Assembly (NCBI RefSeq): GCF_037153985.1
Contig: NZ_JBBAYI010000001.1
Location: 248,001 to 312,000 of the forward strand
Source of the DNA: Emticicia sp037153985
GTDB lineage: Bacteria; Bacteroidota; Bacteroidia; Cytophagales; Spirosomataceae
Reading direction: 5' to 3'
DNA length: 64,000 nt
Shown piece by piece: positions 1-8,129 of the stretch (positions are counted from its first letter, which is position 1; each line of letters opens with the position of its first letter). Both the position numbers and the translations under genes were made by a program. Below the pieces are notes generated by a model. That model worked only from the letters and a program-made list of their open reading frames with translations, searched no databases and was not told where the DNA came from.

Positions 1-1020
1 ACAACTGGCTGGATGATGTGGAATTTTGCACTGTCGTCTATGCTATGCGGAGCAACATTATGTTTATATGACGGTTCGCCGGGTTATCCTAATATTGATG
101 TTTTATGGACATTTGCCAGAGATGCAAAAGTCGACCACTTTGGTGGTGGGGCTGCATTTTATATCAATTACATGAAGCAGGATACAGCATTTTTTCAAAA
201 AAATCAGTTGTCGTTAAAAACCATAGGCTCTACGGGGTCACCATTACCGCCGCAAGCCTTTGAGTGGATTTATGAAAGTATTTCTCCGGCAGTACACCTG
301 ATTTCTCTGAGTGGCGGAACCGACGTGTGTAGTGCTTTTATGGGCGGATGCCCGTATTTACCCGTATATGCCGGTGAAATTCAGTGCCGGATGCTTGGAG
401 CAAATATAGAATCATGGAGCGATGAAGGTAAGCCCGTATTTGGCGAAGTAGGAGAACTCATTATTAAAGAACCCATGCCATCGATGCCTTTGTATTTCTG
501 GAAAGATGAAGCACATCAGAAATATAAAGCCAGTTATTTTGAAAAATACCCTGCTGTATGGTGCCACGGTGACTGGATAAAAATTACTGAGCATCTTGGA
601 ATTATTATCTATGGAAGGTCTGATGCTACCCTTAACCGTGATGGTGTCAGGATAGGTACGGCCGAAGTATATAATGCTGTTGAATCGCTACCGGAAATAA
701 AAGATAGCCTGATTATTTGTATCGAGAGGCCAGACGGTAGCTTCTTTATGCCGCTGTATGTAGTATTACACGAAAATCAGAGTTTAGATGAAACACTGAA
801 AAATAAAATAAAGAGCCAGTTACGGAAACAATATAGCCCGCGACACGTACCAGATACCATTTTTGAAGTGCCTGAAATTCCGTATACAATTAGTGGAAAA
901 AAAATGGAAATGCCCATCAAGAAAATCTTAATGGGCACTCCGGTTGAGAAAGCAGTTTCTCTGGACGCTATGCGAAACCCTCACTCAATTGATTGGTTTA
1001 AAAGCCAAAAAACTTATTAA
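1..1020 (+). CDS. Acetoacetate-CoA ligase, C-terminal part (5' end outside window)
   Basis: The frame is open from the first base (TTGWMMWN...) to a TAA stop, giving 339 residues. The family is about 650 residues, so roughly half the protein lies upstream. The enzyme activates acetoacetate to acetoacetyl-CoA with ATP in the cytoplasm (ANL adenylate-forming family). Visible support: the TTGWMMWN stretch after the missing P-loop, CLYDGSPGYP, the adenylate-binding SLSGGTD segment, the hinge region IYGRSDATLNRDGVRIG, and the C-terminal acylation lysine context TISGKKMEMPIKK. All motifs expected for this half are present and there is no frameshift. Its stop overlaps the end of the convergent small lipoprotein gene. 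Other acyl-CoA synthetases are possible but GWMMWN is typical of AacS. Confidence 0.9.
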   Translation, partial: TTGWMMWNFALSSMLCGATLCLYDGSPGYPNIDVLWTFARDAKVDHFGGGAAFYINYMKQDTAFFQKNQLSLKTIGSTGSPLPPQAFEWIYESISPAVHLISLSGGTDVCSAFMGGCPYLPVYAGEIQCRMLGANIESWSDEGKPVFGEVGELIIKEPMPSMPLYFWKDEAHQKYKASYFEKYPAVWCHGDWIKITEHLGIIIYGRSDATLNRDGVRIGTAEVYNAVESLPEIKDSLIICIERPDGSFFMPLYVVLHENQSLDETLKNKIKSQLRKQYSPRHVPDTIFEVPEIPYTISGKKMEMPIKKILMGTPVEKAVSLDAMRNPHSIDWFKSQKTY

Positions 1021-1268
1021 TATCTGCCGCGGCTACGACGAGAGTTGTCATAGTGGCGTCTGTCATGATGACGATATCTGTCATGTTTAGGCACTACATA
1101 TACCCTTGGTTGAACTCGTACGTAAGGTCTTGAATAATGACGATGCACATACACGGGCCTGTCATAACCGTACGGACGGCTACTATACACACAACTCGAA
1201 AGAGATAGGGCTAAAAATGCAAAAATCCCTATCAAGGTTAGCGTACGAAGTTTCGATTGATTTTTCAT
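1017..1268 (-). CDS. Small predicted lipoprotein, basic and Tyr/Arg/His-rich
   Basis: This 83-residue protein has a Lys-rich N-terminus, a hydrophobic stretch and a lipobox LSSC with Cys26, so it is probably exported and lipidated. The mature part is low-complexity and strongly basic, rich in Tyr, Arg and His (for example RYRHHDRRHYDNSRR). I do not recognise a family. Similar short YR/H-rich lipoproteins are common in Bacteroidota and have no established function. The gene is convergent with the acetoacetate-CoA ligase gene and the two ends overlap by a few bases. The signal peptide supports a real gene. Confidence 0.65.
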   Translation of the reverse strand: MKNQSKLRTLTLIGIFAFLALSLSSCVYSSRPYGYDRPVYVHRHYSRPYVRVQPRVYVVPKHDRYRHHDRRHYDNSRRSRGRY

Positions 1269-1428
1269 AATTTTATCATATTTTATTACTTTGATTAATT
1301 AAATCTGAAATGGTTTAATTAATACTCCCTTTTGACAACTAAAACGAATTACCCCCCCACATATATTGAAAAAAATAATTAAATTGCTCAAAAAAAATCG
1401 TAACCTGACTAACCGAAGAAATTAAAAT

Positions 1429-2001
1429 ATGGCTCGTACCGAATCAAATATGTTGCCTATTGGCACATTGGCTCCTGCTTTTACCTTGCCTGATACCGTT
1501 TCTGATAAAACTCTTTCCCTTGCTGACCTGCGCTCCGAAAAAGCCACTGTTATTATGTTTATCTGTAACCATTGCCCTTATGTATTGCACGTAAAAGACG
1601 AACTGGTTAGGTTGGCTCATGATTATCAGCCTAAGGGAGTTGCATTCATTGCTATCAGCTCAAATGATGTAGAGCAGTACCCGCAAGATGGACCCGAAGC
1701 AATGAAAATATTTGCTCAGGAGACAGGATTCACTTTTCCGTATTTGTATAATGAAAATCAGGAAGTAGCCAAAGCCTATGAAGCAGCCTGTACGCCCGAC
1801 TTCTATGTTTTTGATGGAGAGCTGAAACTGAGATACAGAGGTCGGTTGGATGAGTCGCGCCCAAAAGTTGAAAACCCCAAGCCAGTTACCGGAAGCGACC
1901 TCCGTGGTGCTTTAAATGCTATACTGGCCAACCAGCTTGTATCAGAAATACAATATCCAAGTATGGGATGTAATATTAAATGGAAAGAATCAACTTTTTA
2001 A
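1429..2001 (+). CDS. Thioredoxin-family (AhpC/TSA-like) protein
   Basis: This 190-residue protein has a thioredoxin-like fold of the AhpC/TSA-redoxin class and no signal peptide, so it is probably cytoplasmic. After GTLAPAFTLPD and a strand ending VIMFICNHCPYV, the CNHC pair near residues 46-49 is the candidate redox-active CxxC. Later it has a cis-Pro-like ACTPDFYVFD and the RLDESRPK segment usual in this group. The substrate is unknown. It lies 3 bases before the DoxX-like membrane gene and is probably cotranscribed with it, which suggests a redox role linked to a membrane partner (inference). The start follows an AT-rich leader with no strong ribosome-binding site. Confidence 0.85.
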   Translation: MARTESNMLPIGTLAPAFTLPDTVSDKTLSLADLRSEKATVIMFICNHCPYVLHVKDELVRLAHDYQPKGVAFIAISSNDVEQYPQDGPEAMKIFAQETGFTFPYLYNENQEVAKAYEAACTPDFYVFDGELKLRYRGRLDESRPKVENPKPVTGSDLRGALNAILANQLVSEIQYPSMGCNIKWKESTF

Positions 2002-2004
2002 AAG

Positions 2005-3156
2005 ATGAGCAAACTTTACCGTCATTATGAAAAAATCAGCTTGAACGAAGCTAGTTTCTGGAATAATATTCTGGGTTTTGTTGTAGCTGGTGCAGCAATA
2101 GCTGTATTTTTTGAAGCAAGTCATAATAGTGGTTGTGGAGACTTCCCACAGCATTTTCAGGTAGTTCGTAGTGGGGTCATAATAGGAGCCATTACAGGAA
2201 TAGTTTTTAATCTCTTACATGGCAAAATCCCGAATGCCTATCGGGTGCAACCCATGCTCGTATTCCTTTTGCGGATGTATCTTGCTTGGATTATTATGAG
2301 CTATGGCTTGGTGAAAGTGTTTGCGTCACAATTTCCGACCCTGATGGCTAATATGGATGCCCGCCTGATAGAGTTAAGCCCAATGCGTGTGGCATGGGCT
2401 TTTTTTGGTTACTCAAAGGCCTATCAGATATACTTAGGCTGGGGAGAGTTAATTCCGGCAATTTTGTTGCTTTTCCGGCGCACTACCCTTATTGGCTCTT
2501 TATTAATGGTAGTAGTAATGCTGAATGTATGGTTAATTAATATATTCTTTGATGTTTGCGTTAAGCTAAATTCCTTTATTTATCTCAGTGTCGCAGTTTA
2601 CATCCTACTACAATATAGTAACAGGCTATGGAAGTTTTTCTTTACTAATCAGGTGGTACAACCAGCTTATTACCCTAACCTTGCCGACCGTAAAATCTTT
2701 AAGCGGATAGGTCTGGCAATAAATATACTGTTAGTGGGGTATATTCTGTATGACCCCGCTATGGGTTTGTATGAATATGTAAGTGAGCCAGAACAGAGCC
2801 AGCCTAAAGACCAGATTTTTGGCGCATGGAAAGTTGAAAAAATAGAAAAATTTGACACAGGAAATTGGGTTCCAGTTGCCAAAACCGATTCTGCTGATTT
2901 TAACAGATGTTTCTTTGAAGGCTTTACAGGTGTGTTGCAAAGTACCCTGAAAAGGCAAAGATTTGGCTATTCAGTTGATTCAACCCAGAAAGAGGCTACA
3001 TTAAATTTTATAAATCAAAGAAATACCCGCTATGAAAAACAAGTATGGAAATATGACAAAAACAAGCAAAATGAACTTACATTACAAGGCAGAATCGGCA
3101 AAGATTCATTAAGAATGGTTTGCTCGTTGCGGCATGATAAACTGCTCCCTCAATAA
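2005..3156 (+). CDS. DoxX-like integral membrane protein with C-terminal soluble domain
   Basis: This 383-residue protein has about seven hydrophobic segments in its first 250 residues. They include a DoxX-like pattern (LRMYLAWIIMSYGLVKVFASQFP, then GYSKAYQIYLGWGELIPAILLLFRRTTLIGSLLM, with the acidic residue between helices). After the last helix (LAINILLVGYILY) about 125 residues form a soluble tail that starts DQIFGAWKVEKIEKF and resembles a small lipocalin-like or beta-rich domain. Function is unknown. DoxX proteins are membrane partners in quinone or thiol redox systems. The thioredoxin-like gene 3 bases upstream supports a redox link, but the substrate cannot be read from sequence. Confidence 0.75.
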   Translation: MSKLYRHYEKISLNEASFWNNILGFVVAGAAIAVFFEASHNSGCGDFPQHFQVVRSGVIIGAITGIVFNLLHGKIPNAYRVQPMLVFLLRMYLAWIIMSYGLVKVFASQFPTLMANMDARLIELSPMRVAWAFFGYSKAYQIYLGWGELIPAILLLFRRTTLIGSLLMVVVMLNVWLINIFFDVCVKLNSFIYLSVAVYILLQYSNRLWKFFFTNQVVQPAYYPNLADRKIFKRIGLAINILLVGYILYDPAMGLYEYVSEPEQSQPKDQIFGAWKVEKIEKFDTGNWVPVAKTDSADFNRCFFEGFTGVLQSTLKRQRFGYSVDSTQKEATLNFINQRNTRYEKQVWKYDKNKQNELTLQGRIGKDSLRMVCSLRHDKLLPQ

Positions 3157-3171
3157 TATTTTAAACAAAAC

Positions 3172-3195
3172 TCAGGTATATGTTTAATTACCTGA
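3172..3195 (+). terminator. Short hairpin between DoxX-like and ABC genes
   Basis: TCAGGTA and TACCTGA form a 7-bp stem about 15 bases after the DoxX-like stop codon. No U-run follows, so it is at best a weak terminator or an attenuating structure ahead of the ABC transporter gene. Confidence 0.3.
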
Positions 3196-3221
3196 AACTG
3201 CTATATCCGGCATAACAATCA

Positions 3222-5009
3222 ATGAATATCTGGGACATTTTCAAGCGTTTACAGCCATTTGTTAAACCTTACAGGGGTTTAATCTATCTGGCTTTGTTGT
3301 TAACGCTTTTGGGGTCAATTACTGCACAGGTGAATCCATGGGTGCTTCGTTATACCGTTGACACCATTCAGGCAATGCTCGATAAGCATTTTACTATAAA
3401 GCAAGGCTATCCGCTTCTGTTAGAAATTACAATTGTACTGTGTATTAAAGAAATTATTAACTCTTTCATTACTTTCGGACAGAAGTTTTATGGTGAAAAA
3501 ATACGGATAAGCATCTCGAGCGATTTGTCGCAGGGGGTAGTAAATAAAATTCTGAGTTATCAGATGGCTTTTTACAGCGACAGTGAAAACCAGAAAGGGA
3601 AACTACAAACACGGATTGATAGGGGAGTAGAGAGCCTGACTAAGCTCGTACAAAACTTTTTTATTGATATTCTTCCGCTTTTTGCCAACTCAATCATGGC
3701 TCTAATTGTGATGTTCACGGCCAATGTATATGTTGGCCTGGTAGCTTTGTTAATTTTACCAATATATTTCTGGATAAGCTACATACAAGCAGGTAAATTG
3801 CAGGGAGTACGCCGGAAATTAAAGTATCAGCGGGAAAACAAAAGTAATGGCATCATAAATCTGATAGAGTCAATTGTAGTCATTAAGTCGTTCGTAAGGG
3901 AAAAGTACGAAGAAATAAAGCAATATGGTCTGCAAATGAAACTAATGGATTTGCAACTTACAACCCGCCGTACGAACTTCCTTTTCGATGCAATTAAAAG
4001 CTTTGTGGAGCAAATAGGTGTAGTACTGATTATCATCCTGACGGCCTATCTGGTACTTGACCGACAAATATCTATCGGTGCAATTATGTTTCATATCATG
4101 CTTTTTAATAATGTTTCGGCTCCGATTCGTCAGCTACACCGTATTTATGATGAAATGAACGATGCCCTGACGTATTCAGAGGGTTTTTTCGATATTCTGG
4201 ATAATAAAAAAGCTATTGAGAAAAGCGGTTCTTGCCAACCAACTTCTATTAAAGGAGATTATGTATTGAAAAACGTAGACTTCTCATATCCGAACGGAAC
4301 AAAAGCCCTGAGTAATATATCGATAGAAATTGAAAATGGTAAAACAACAGCTTTAGTGGGGCTTTCAGGTGCTGGAAAAAGTACATTAATTAACTTGCTG
4401 GTTAAATTTTATGCCCCAGAGTCAGGAAAAATATTACTTGATGGAATTGATATTGCTGAGTATGATACGCAGGCTCTGCGTGATGATGTAGGTATGGTTT
4501 TGCAAAAGAACCATATATTTAAAGGTAACATTGAAGAAAATATCCGTTATGGGCAGATGAATGCTTCTTTTGAGGATATTGTTGAAGCAGCTAAACAAGC
4601 CTCATTGCACGAACAGATTATGGACTTGCCTGAAAAATATGAGGCAGATGCGCAACTGCTATCTGGCGGGCAACAACAACGGATTGCTATTGCTCGCTTA
4701 TTCCTGAAAAATCCACCGATTATCTTTCTGGATGAACCTACCGCAAGCCTTGATGCCATTGCAACCGAGCAAATTAAAAATAGCCTCGATGCCATTAAAA
4801 AAGGTCGTACTGTTGTTATTATTTCACATAGTTTGTCTCAGATAATTGACTCGGATAAAATTATTGTCATGAAAAAGGGGAGGGTAGTAGAACAAGGTGT
4901 GCATCAGGATTTATATGAGCAAAATGGGGTATATCGTGAAATTTTCGATGCCTCAGCCAGAAGCCTGAATCTGGATAAAATCGCCAGAACATTAGATAAT
5001 GAGCCATAA
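3222..5009 (+). CDS. ABC exporter, fused permease and ATPase (half-transporter)
   Basis: This 595-residue protein has the type IV ABC exporter layout. An N-terminal six-helix transmembrane domain spans about residues 15-315 and the nucleotide-binding domain about 345-580. The ATPase is complete: Walker A GLSGAGKST at 380-388, Q-loop LQKN near 428, signature LSGGQQQ at 480-486, Walker B IIFLDEP at 500-506 and the H-loop ISHS. It should act as a dimer in the inner membrane. The substrate is unknown; lipid, peptide and drug exporters all share this layout. It is a single gene ending at a strong bidirectional terminator. Confidence 0.9.
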   Translation: MNIWDIFKRLQPFVKPYRGLIYLALLLTLLGSITAQVNPWVLRYTVDTIQAMLDKHFTIKQGYPLLLEITIVLCIKEIINSFITFGQKFYGEKIRISISSDLSQGVVNKILSYQMAFYSDSENQKGKLQTRIDRGVESLTKLVQNFFIDILPLFANSIMALIVMFTANVYVGLVALLILPIYFWISYIQAGKLQGVRRKLKYQRENKSNGIINLIESIVVIKSFVREKYEEIKQYGLQMKLMDLQLTTRRTNFLFDAIKSFVEQIGVVLIIILTAYLVLDRQISIGAIMFHIMLFNNVSAPIRQLHRIYDEMNDALTYSEGFFDILDNKKAIEKSGSCQPTSIKGDYVLKNVDFSYPNGTKALSNISIEIENGKTTALVGLSGAGKSTLINLLVKFYAPESGKILLDGIDIAEYDTQALRDDVGMVLQKNHIFKGNIEENIRYGQMNASFEDIVEAAKQASLHEQIMDLPEKYEADAQLLSGGQQQRIAIARLFLKNPPIIFLDEPTASLDAIATEQIKNSLDAIKKGRTVVIISHSLSQIIDSDKIIVMKKGRVVEQGVHQDLYEQNGVYREIFDASARSLNLDKIARTLDNEP

Positions 5010-5048
5010 AACGATAAATAGGGAGCTTAAAACTCCCTATTTATCGTT
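5010..5048. terminator. Bidirectional intrinsic terminator
   Basis: A perfect 16-bp stem (AACGATAAATAGGGAG / CTCCCTATTTATCGTT) encloses a 7-base loop. It lies right after the ABC exporter stop and just before the end of the convergent oxidoreductase gene, so it can serve both strands. Confidence 0.85.
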
Positions 5049-5061
5049 ATTATATGTAGCC

Positions 5062-6429
5062 TTAAACTTTTTTCGGGTCTGGGTGTATCCACGGTTGGCG
5101 ATATGGGCGGGCCAGTAATCCATTAGCTTCGCGGTCACCTACTATTTCACGCTTAGTAGGGTCATAAACAACAGGGCGGCCTGTTTTCATAGATATATTT
5201 GCTAATATACAACTGGATGTTGATATATGCCCCTCGTGAATATCAGCTACTGGTTTGCTTTTGTTTTCAATAGCTGCCAGAAAATCGAGCATGTGAAGGC
5301 GTGTTGCCGGAGCTGCATTGAGTTCTATTCTTTCTTCAGTTAGGTCTTCAGGATATTTTTCTCTTTCATAAACCACATCTTTATGAATTTTGTCTCCTTT
5401 GCCTTGCGGAATAAAATCGTACGACATTGTACTTGCCCACAAAGTTCCTTTTTCTCCGTAAAGCGTAAACGACCACGGATAGTCAGGGTTATTAGGTGTA
5501 CCCCATGTGCGGTGTTGCCATACACAATTTAAATCATCATATTCAAAAATGGCTGATTGAGTGTCAGCAATATTCGATTTGCCTTCTTTCTGCACATATA
5601 TGCCTCCGGTTGACGATATTTTCTTAGGCCATCCTAATTTAAGCATCCAGCGTACAGTATCAAACATGTGAATACACATATCGCCCATAATGCCGTTACC
5701 ATACTCATTGAATGTACGCCACCAGCGAATATGCGGCAAACCATCATAAGGGCGCATTGGGGCTGGTCCTGTCCACATTTCATAATCAAAGAAATCAGGA
5801 ACAGGCTCTACCGGAGGGTTACCATTATTTCTCATGTGAAAATAACAGCACATTTCAACATGAGAAACCTTGCCCAGTAAACCCGCATCCACAATATTCT
5901 TCTTGGCATCAATTAAATGAGGGGTGCTTTTGCGCTGTGTTCCTACCTGTACAACCTTGTTATATTTACGTGCGGCAGCTACCATGGCTTCTCCTTCCAT
6001 TACATCAACGCTGATAGGTTTTTGTACGTATACATGTGCGCCTGCTTTTACGGCATCAATCATTTGAAGTGCATGCCAGTGGTCAGGCGTACCAATCAAA
6101 ACTATATCAAGTTGATTATCGGCCAGTAGTTTTCTATAATCCGTATAAAGTTTAGGTACCTTGCCCGACTTCTGACGTTGACTTACCAGTTTTCCGGCAG
6201 CATTAAGCATATTTTTGTCAACATCGCAAAGGGCTACTACTTCAACCGGAGCTACCTGTATGAGACGGAATAAATCACTTTTGCCATACCAGCCTGTGCC
6301 AATAAGTGCAACCCGAAATGTTTGTGGTGGATGAATGATGTCCATGCCTCTTGCACCGAAAGTAGATAATGCAAGAGAAGCCGAGGCTCCTTGCAGGAAG
6401 CGTCGGCGGTTAATATTAAAGTTATTCAT
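5062..6429 (-). CDS. Tat-exported Gfo/Idh/MocA-family oxidoreductase
   Basis: This 455-residue protein begins with a twin-arginine signal (NRRRFLQGASASLALSTFGARG), so it is predicted to be exported folded with its NAD(P) cofactor. The N-terminal Rossmann domain has VALIGTGWYGKSD near residues 38-50. The usual EKP-type motif appears as VQKPIS, with Gln in place of Glu. The C-terminal alpha/beta domain has CCYFHMRNN, MGDMCIHMFDTVRWML and the GTLWAS segment. Exported family members commonly act on sugars or cyclitols, often 3-keto sugars; the substrate here is unknown. It is monocistronic between two terminators with its own promoter upstream. Confidence 0.88.
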   Translation of the reverse strand: MNNFNINRRRFLQGASASLALSTFGARGMDIIHPPQTFRVALIGTGWYGKSDLFRLIQVAPVEVVALCDVDKNMLNAAGKLVSQRQKSGKVPKLYTDYRKLLADNQLDIVLIGTPDHWHALQMIDAVKAGAHVYVQKPISVDVMEGEAMVAAARKYNKVVQVGTQRKSTPHLIDAKKNIVDAGLLGKVSHVEMCCYFHMRNNGNPPVEPVPDFFDYEMWTGPAPMRPYDGLPHIRWWRTFNEYGNGIMGDMCIHMFDTVRWMLKLGWPKKISSTGGIYVQKEGKSNIADTQSAIFEYDDLNCVWQHRTWGTPNNPDYPWSFTLYGEKGTLWASTMSYDFIPQGKGDKIHKDVVYEREKYPEDLTEERIELNAAPATRLHMLDFLAAIENKSKPVADIHEGHISTSSCILANISMKTGRPVVYDPTKREIVGDREANGLLARPYRQPWIHPDPKKV

Positions 6430-6530
6430 TTAGATTGAGGGTTGATTTCTGTATTTTTTAAAATCAATCAAGTTTAAGAAATAATTCTAAGACTTACATT
6501 GATTTTAGCAGATACTTGTAAAATAATATT

Positions 6531-6561
6531 CAAATATAAAGCAGAATGTAGCAGGATTCAA
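6531..6561 (-). promoter_or_regulatory. Bacteroidota-type promoter for the oxidoreductase
   Basis: On the minus strand, TTG (6559-6561) is followed after 20 bases by TATATTTG (6531-6538). This matches the Bacteroidota consensus TTTG-N19-TAnnTTTG closely. It would give a leader of about 95 bases to the start at 6429. Confidence 0.55.
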
Positions 6562-6658
6562 TGTAGGAATCTTTCTCAAGAACCTAGAATCGACTATATC
6601 ACTAGATTGTTCGACCAAAATATAATTTCATACCAACCTAACTTATAGCCCAAACATA

Positions 6659-6692
6659 ACAAAAAGGCCATAGAAAACACTATGACCTTTTA
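6659..6692 (-). terminator. Intrinsic terminator of the HmuY-like operon
   Basis: On the minus strand, AAAAGGTCATAG and CTATGGCCTTTT pair with one G-U wobble around a 6-base loop and are followed by T residues. It sits about 20 bases past the HmuY-like stop codon. Confidence 0.7.
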
Positions 6693-6710
6693 CAAGTTGT
6701 TATAACAGTC

Positions 6711-8084
6711 TTATTTCTTTTTAACCAATTTGTATTCAATTACAGGTCTACCGCGTTCGCCTCCGTCGGCTGCCAAACCCATGCTTACAAATTTAAGTTT
6801 ATATATATTGCCAAGTGGGTCTTTTATTACATAAAAGCGGTCGCGTCTTATTCCTAGAGGTGTTCCGCTGGTTACGCGCCACTTGCTACCGATGGCATCG
6901 CGGGTTTTATTGAAAGCAGTAGTAGCTATATTTGCTTCGGCATAAGCATCATAAGAAACGGTGCTTTCAAGTACTTCTGCGGCTTCTGCACCAGCTGCGT
7001 AGTTGAGCAAGACAAAATCCTGAAACCAGTAGGGTGTAGGCGGTACTGTACCAGCATTTGAGGTGCTATATCCCCACGCAATATCCCAGTTTACTTTTCT
7101 TGGTTCTACACTCACCGTATTTCCGGTTTCTAATGAAAGGAAAGTAAAGTTAAAATCACTATTCTTAGGAATATCAACAGTTTTAATGGTAGTTTCACCA
7201 ATTCGGGCAAACTGAACCTTATAACCTTCACCATTGCGGTTTACTTTTACTTTATACCATTTATCTTTGGTTTTGTTTCCCTCAAAACTTACCAGATAAA
7301 CTTTATTGGCCGATTCAGTGGCAGATACCTCTGCAAAGACAGTTTTTGTCAGGTCGCCATCCCAATAATCGGTCAACGCGAGCGTACCATCTCCGCCGAA
7401 TGCAAAATTAAGGTCTGGTACAAGGTCGGCATCGGCAAGGGTAACGGCTGTAATATCTGTTTTATTGGTAGCAGTGGCAGAAGATTGATACCCCGGGTTC
7501 AGAATAACCTTGAACTGCCCACCTTGATAAAATCCCAGATTCCAGCTTTTTCTGTTGGCAAGAGTAGTAGCATTGGCACTTAAATCAGCATATACTGTAT
7601 TGGCATAGTTCGATTCGTCGGTTTTGCCAGCTAGCGTGAGTGTGCTACCGGTAGAGGTAATGGCTGCAAAACTCAGTTTTAGCTCAGTATTTAAACCTGT
7701 AAGTACGGGTGTTCCTACTGAAGTCATTTTGAGTGTCAATGTTTCGTCTCCATTCAGAAACACGTTGGCTTTCTTTTTTATTTTGAATGATACGCCCGAT
7801 TGGCCTGCAGGCACTGTTACGGTTAAAACATTGTTAACGGCTGCGGGTTCGGTTACAAATTCTTTATCATAAGTAACTAATGATGGTGTCAGTTGAATAC
7901 TTATCGGAATAACCACATCAGTTGCGCGGGTTAATGATAGCTGAATAGTGGCCTCGTCGCCTTCTATTCCTTGTTGTGTAGTAGTAAAGCCGGCCAGATT
8001 GTCGGGTAGAGCTACTTCTTCTTTACAGGCTCCTAGCAATATAATGCCACCTACAATCAGAAATCTGCTGAATAATCGGTTCAT
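6711..8084 (-). CDS. HmuY-family lipoprotein with N-terminal Calx-beta-like domain
   Basis: This 457-residue protein has a signal peptide with lipobox LLGAC (Cys20). Residues about 35-145 look like a Calx-beta-type beta-sandwich (GDEATIQLSLTRATD, then VTVPAGQSGVSFKI and FLNGDETLTLKM). From about 150 on it resembles the HmuY domain (KSWNLGFYQGGQFKVILN, KVNWDIAWG and a C-terminal YKLKFVSMG). HmuY proteins are surface hemophores that pass heme to a TonB-dependent receptor. The gene lies 45 bases downstream of such a receptor and appears cotranscribed. Heme ligands vary in this family and cannot be assigned by eye, so heme is the likely but unproven cargo. Confidence 0.85.
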   Translation of the reverse strand: MNRLFSRFLIVGGIILLGACKEEVALPDNLAGFTTTQQGIEGDEATIQLSLTRATDVVIPISIQLTPSLVTYDKEFVTEPAAVNNVLTVTVPAGQSGVSFKIKKKANVFLNGDETLTLKMTSVGTPVLTGLNTELKLSFAAITSTGSTLTLAGKTDESNYANTVYADLSANATTLANRKSWNLGFYQGGQFKVILNPGYQSSATATNKTDITAVTLADADLVPDLNFAFGGDGTLALTDYWDGDLTKTVFAEVSATESANKVYLVSFEGNKTKDKWYKVKVNRNGEGYKVQFARIGETTIKTVDIPKNSDFNFTFLSLETGNTVSVEPRKVNWDIAWGYSTSNAGTVPPTPYWFQDFVLLNYAAGAEAAEVLESTVSYDAYAEANIATTAFNKTRDAIGSKWRVTSGTPLGIRRDRFYVIKDPLGNIYKLKFVSMGLAADGGERGRPVIEYKLVKKK

Positions 8085-8129
8085 TTTATTAATAAATGTT
8101 TAAACTTTGGTTTGTATAAAAGAGAATTA

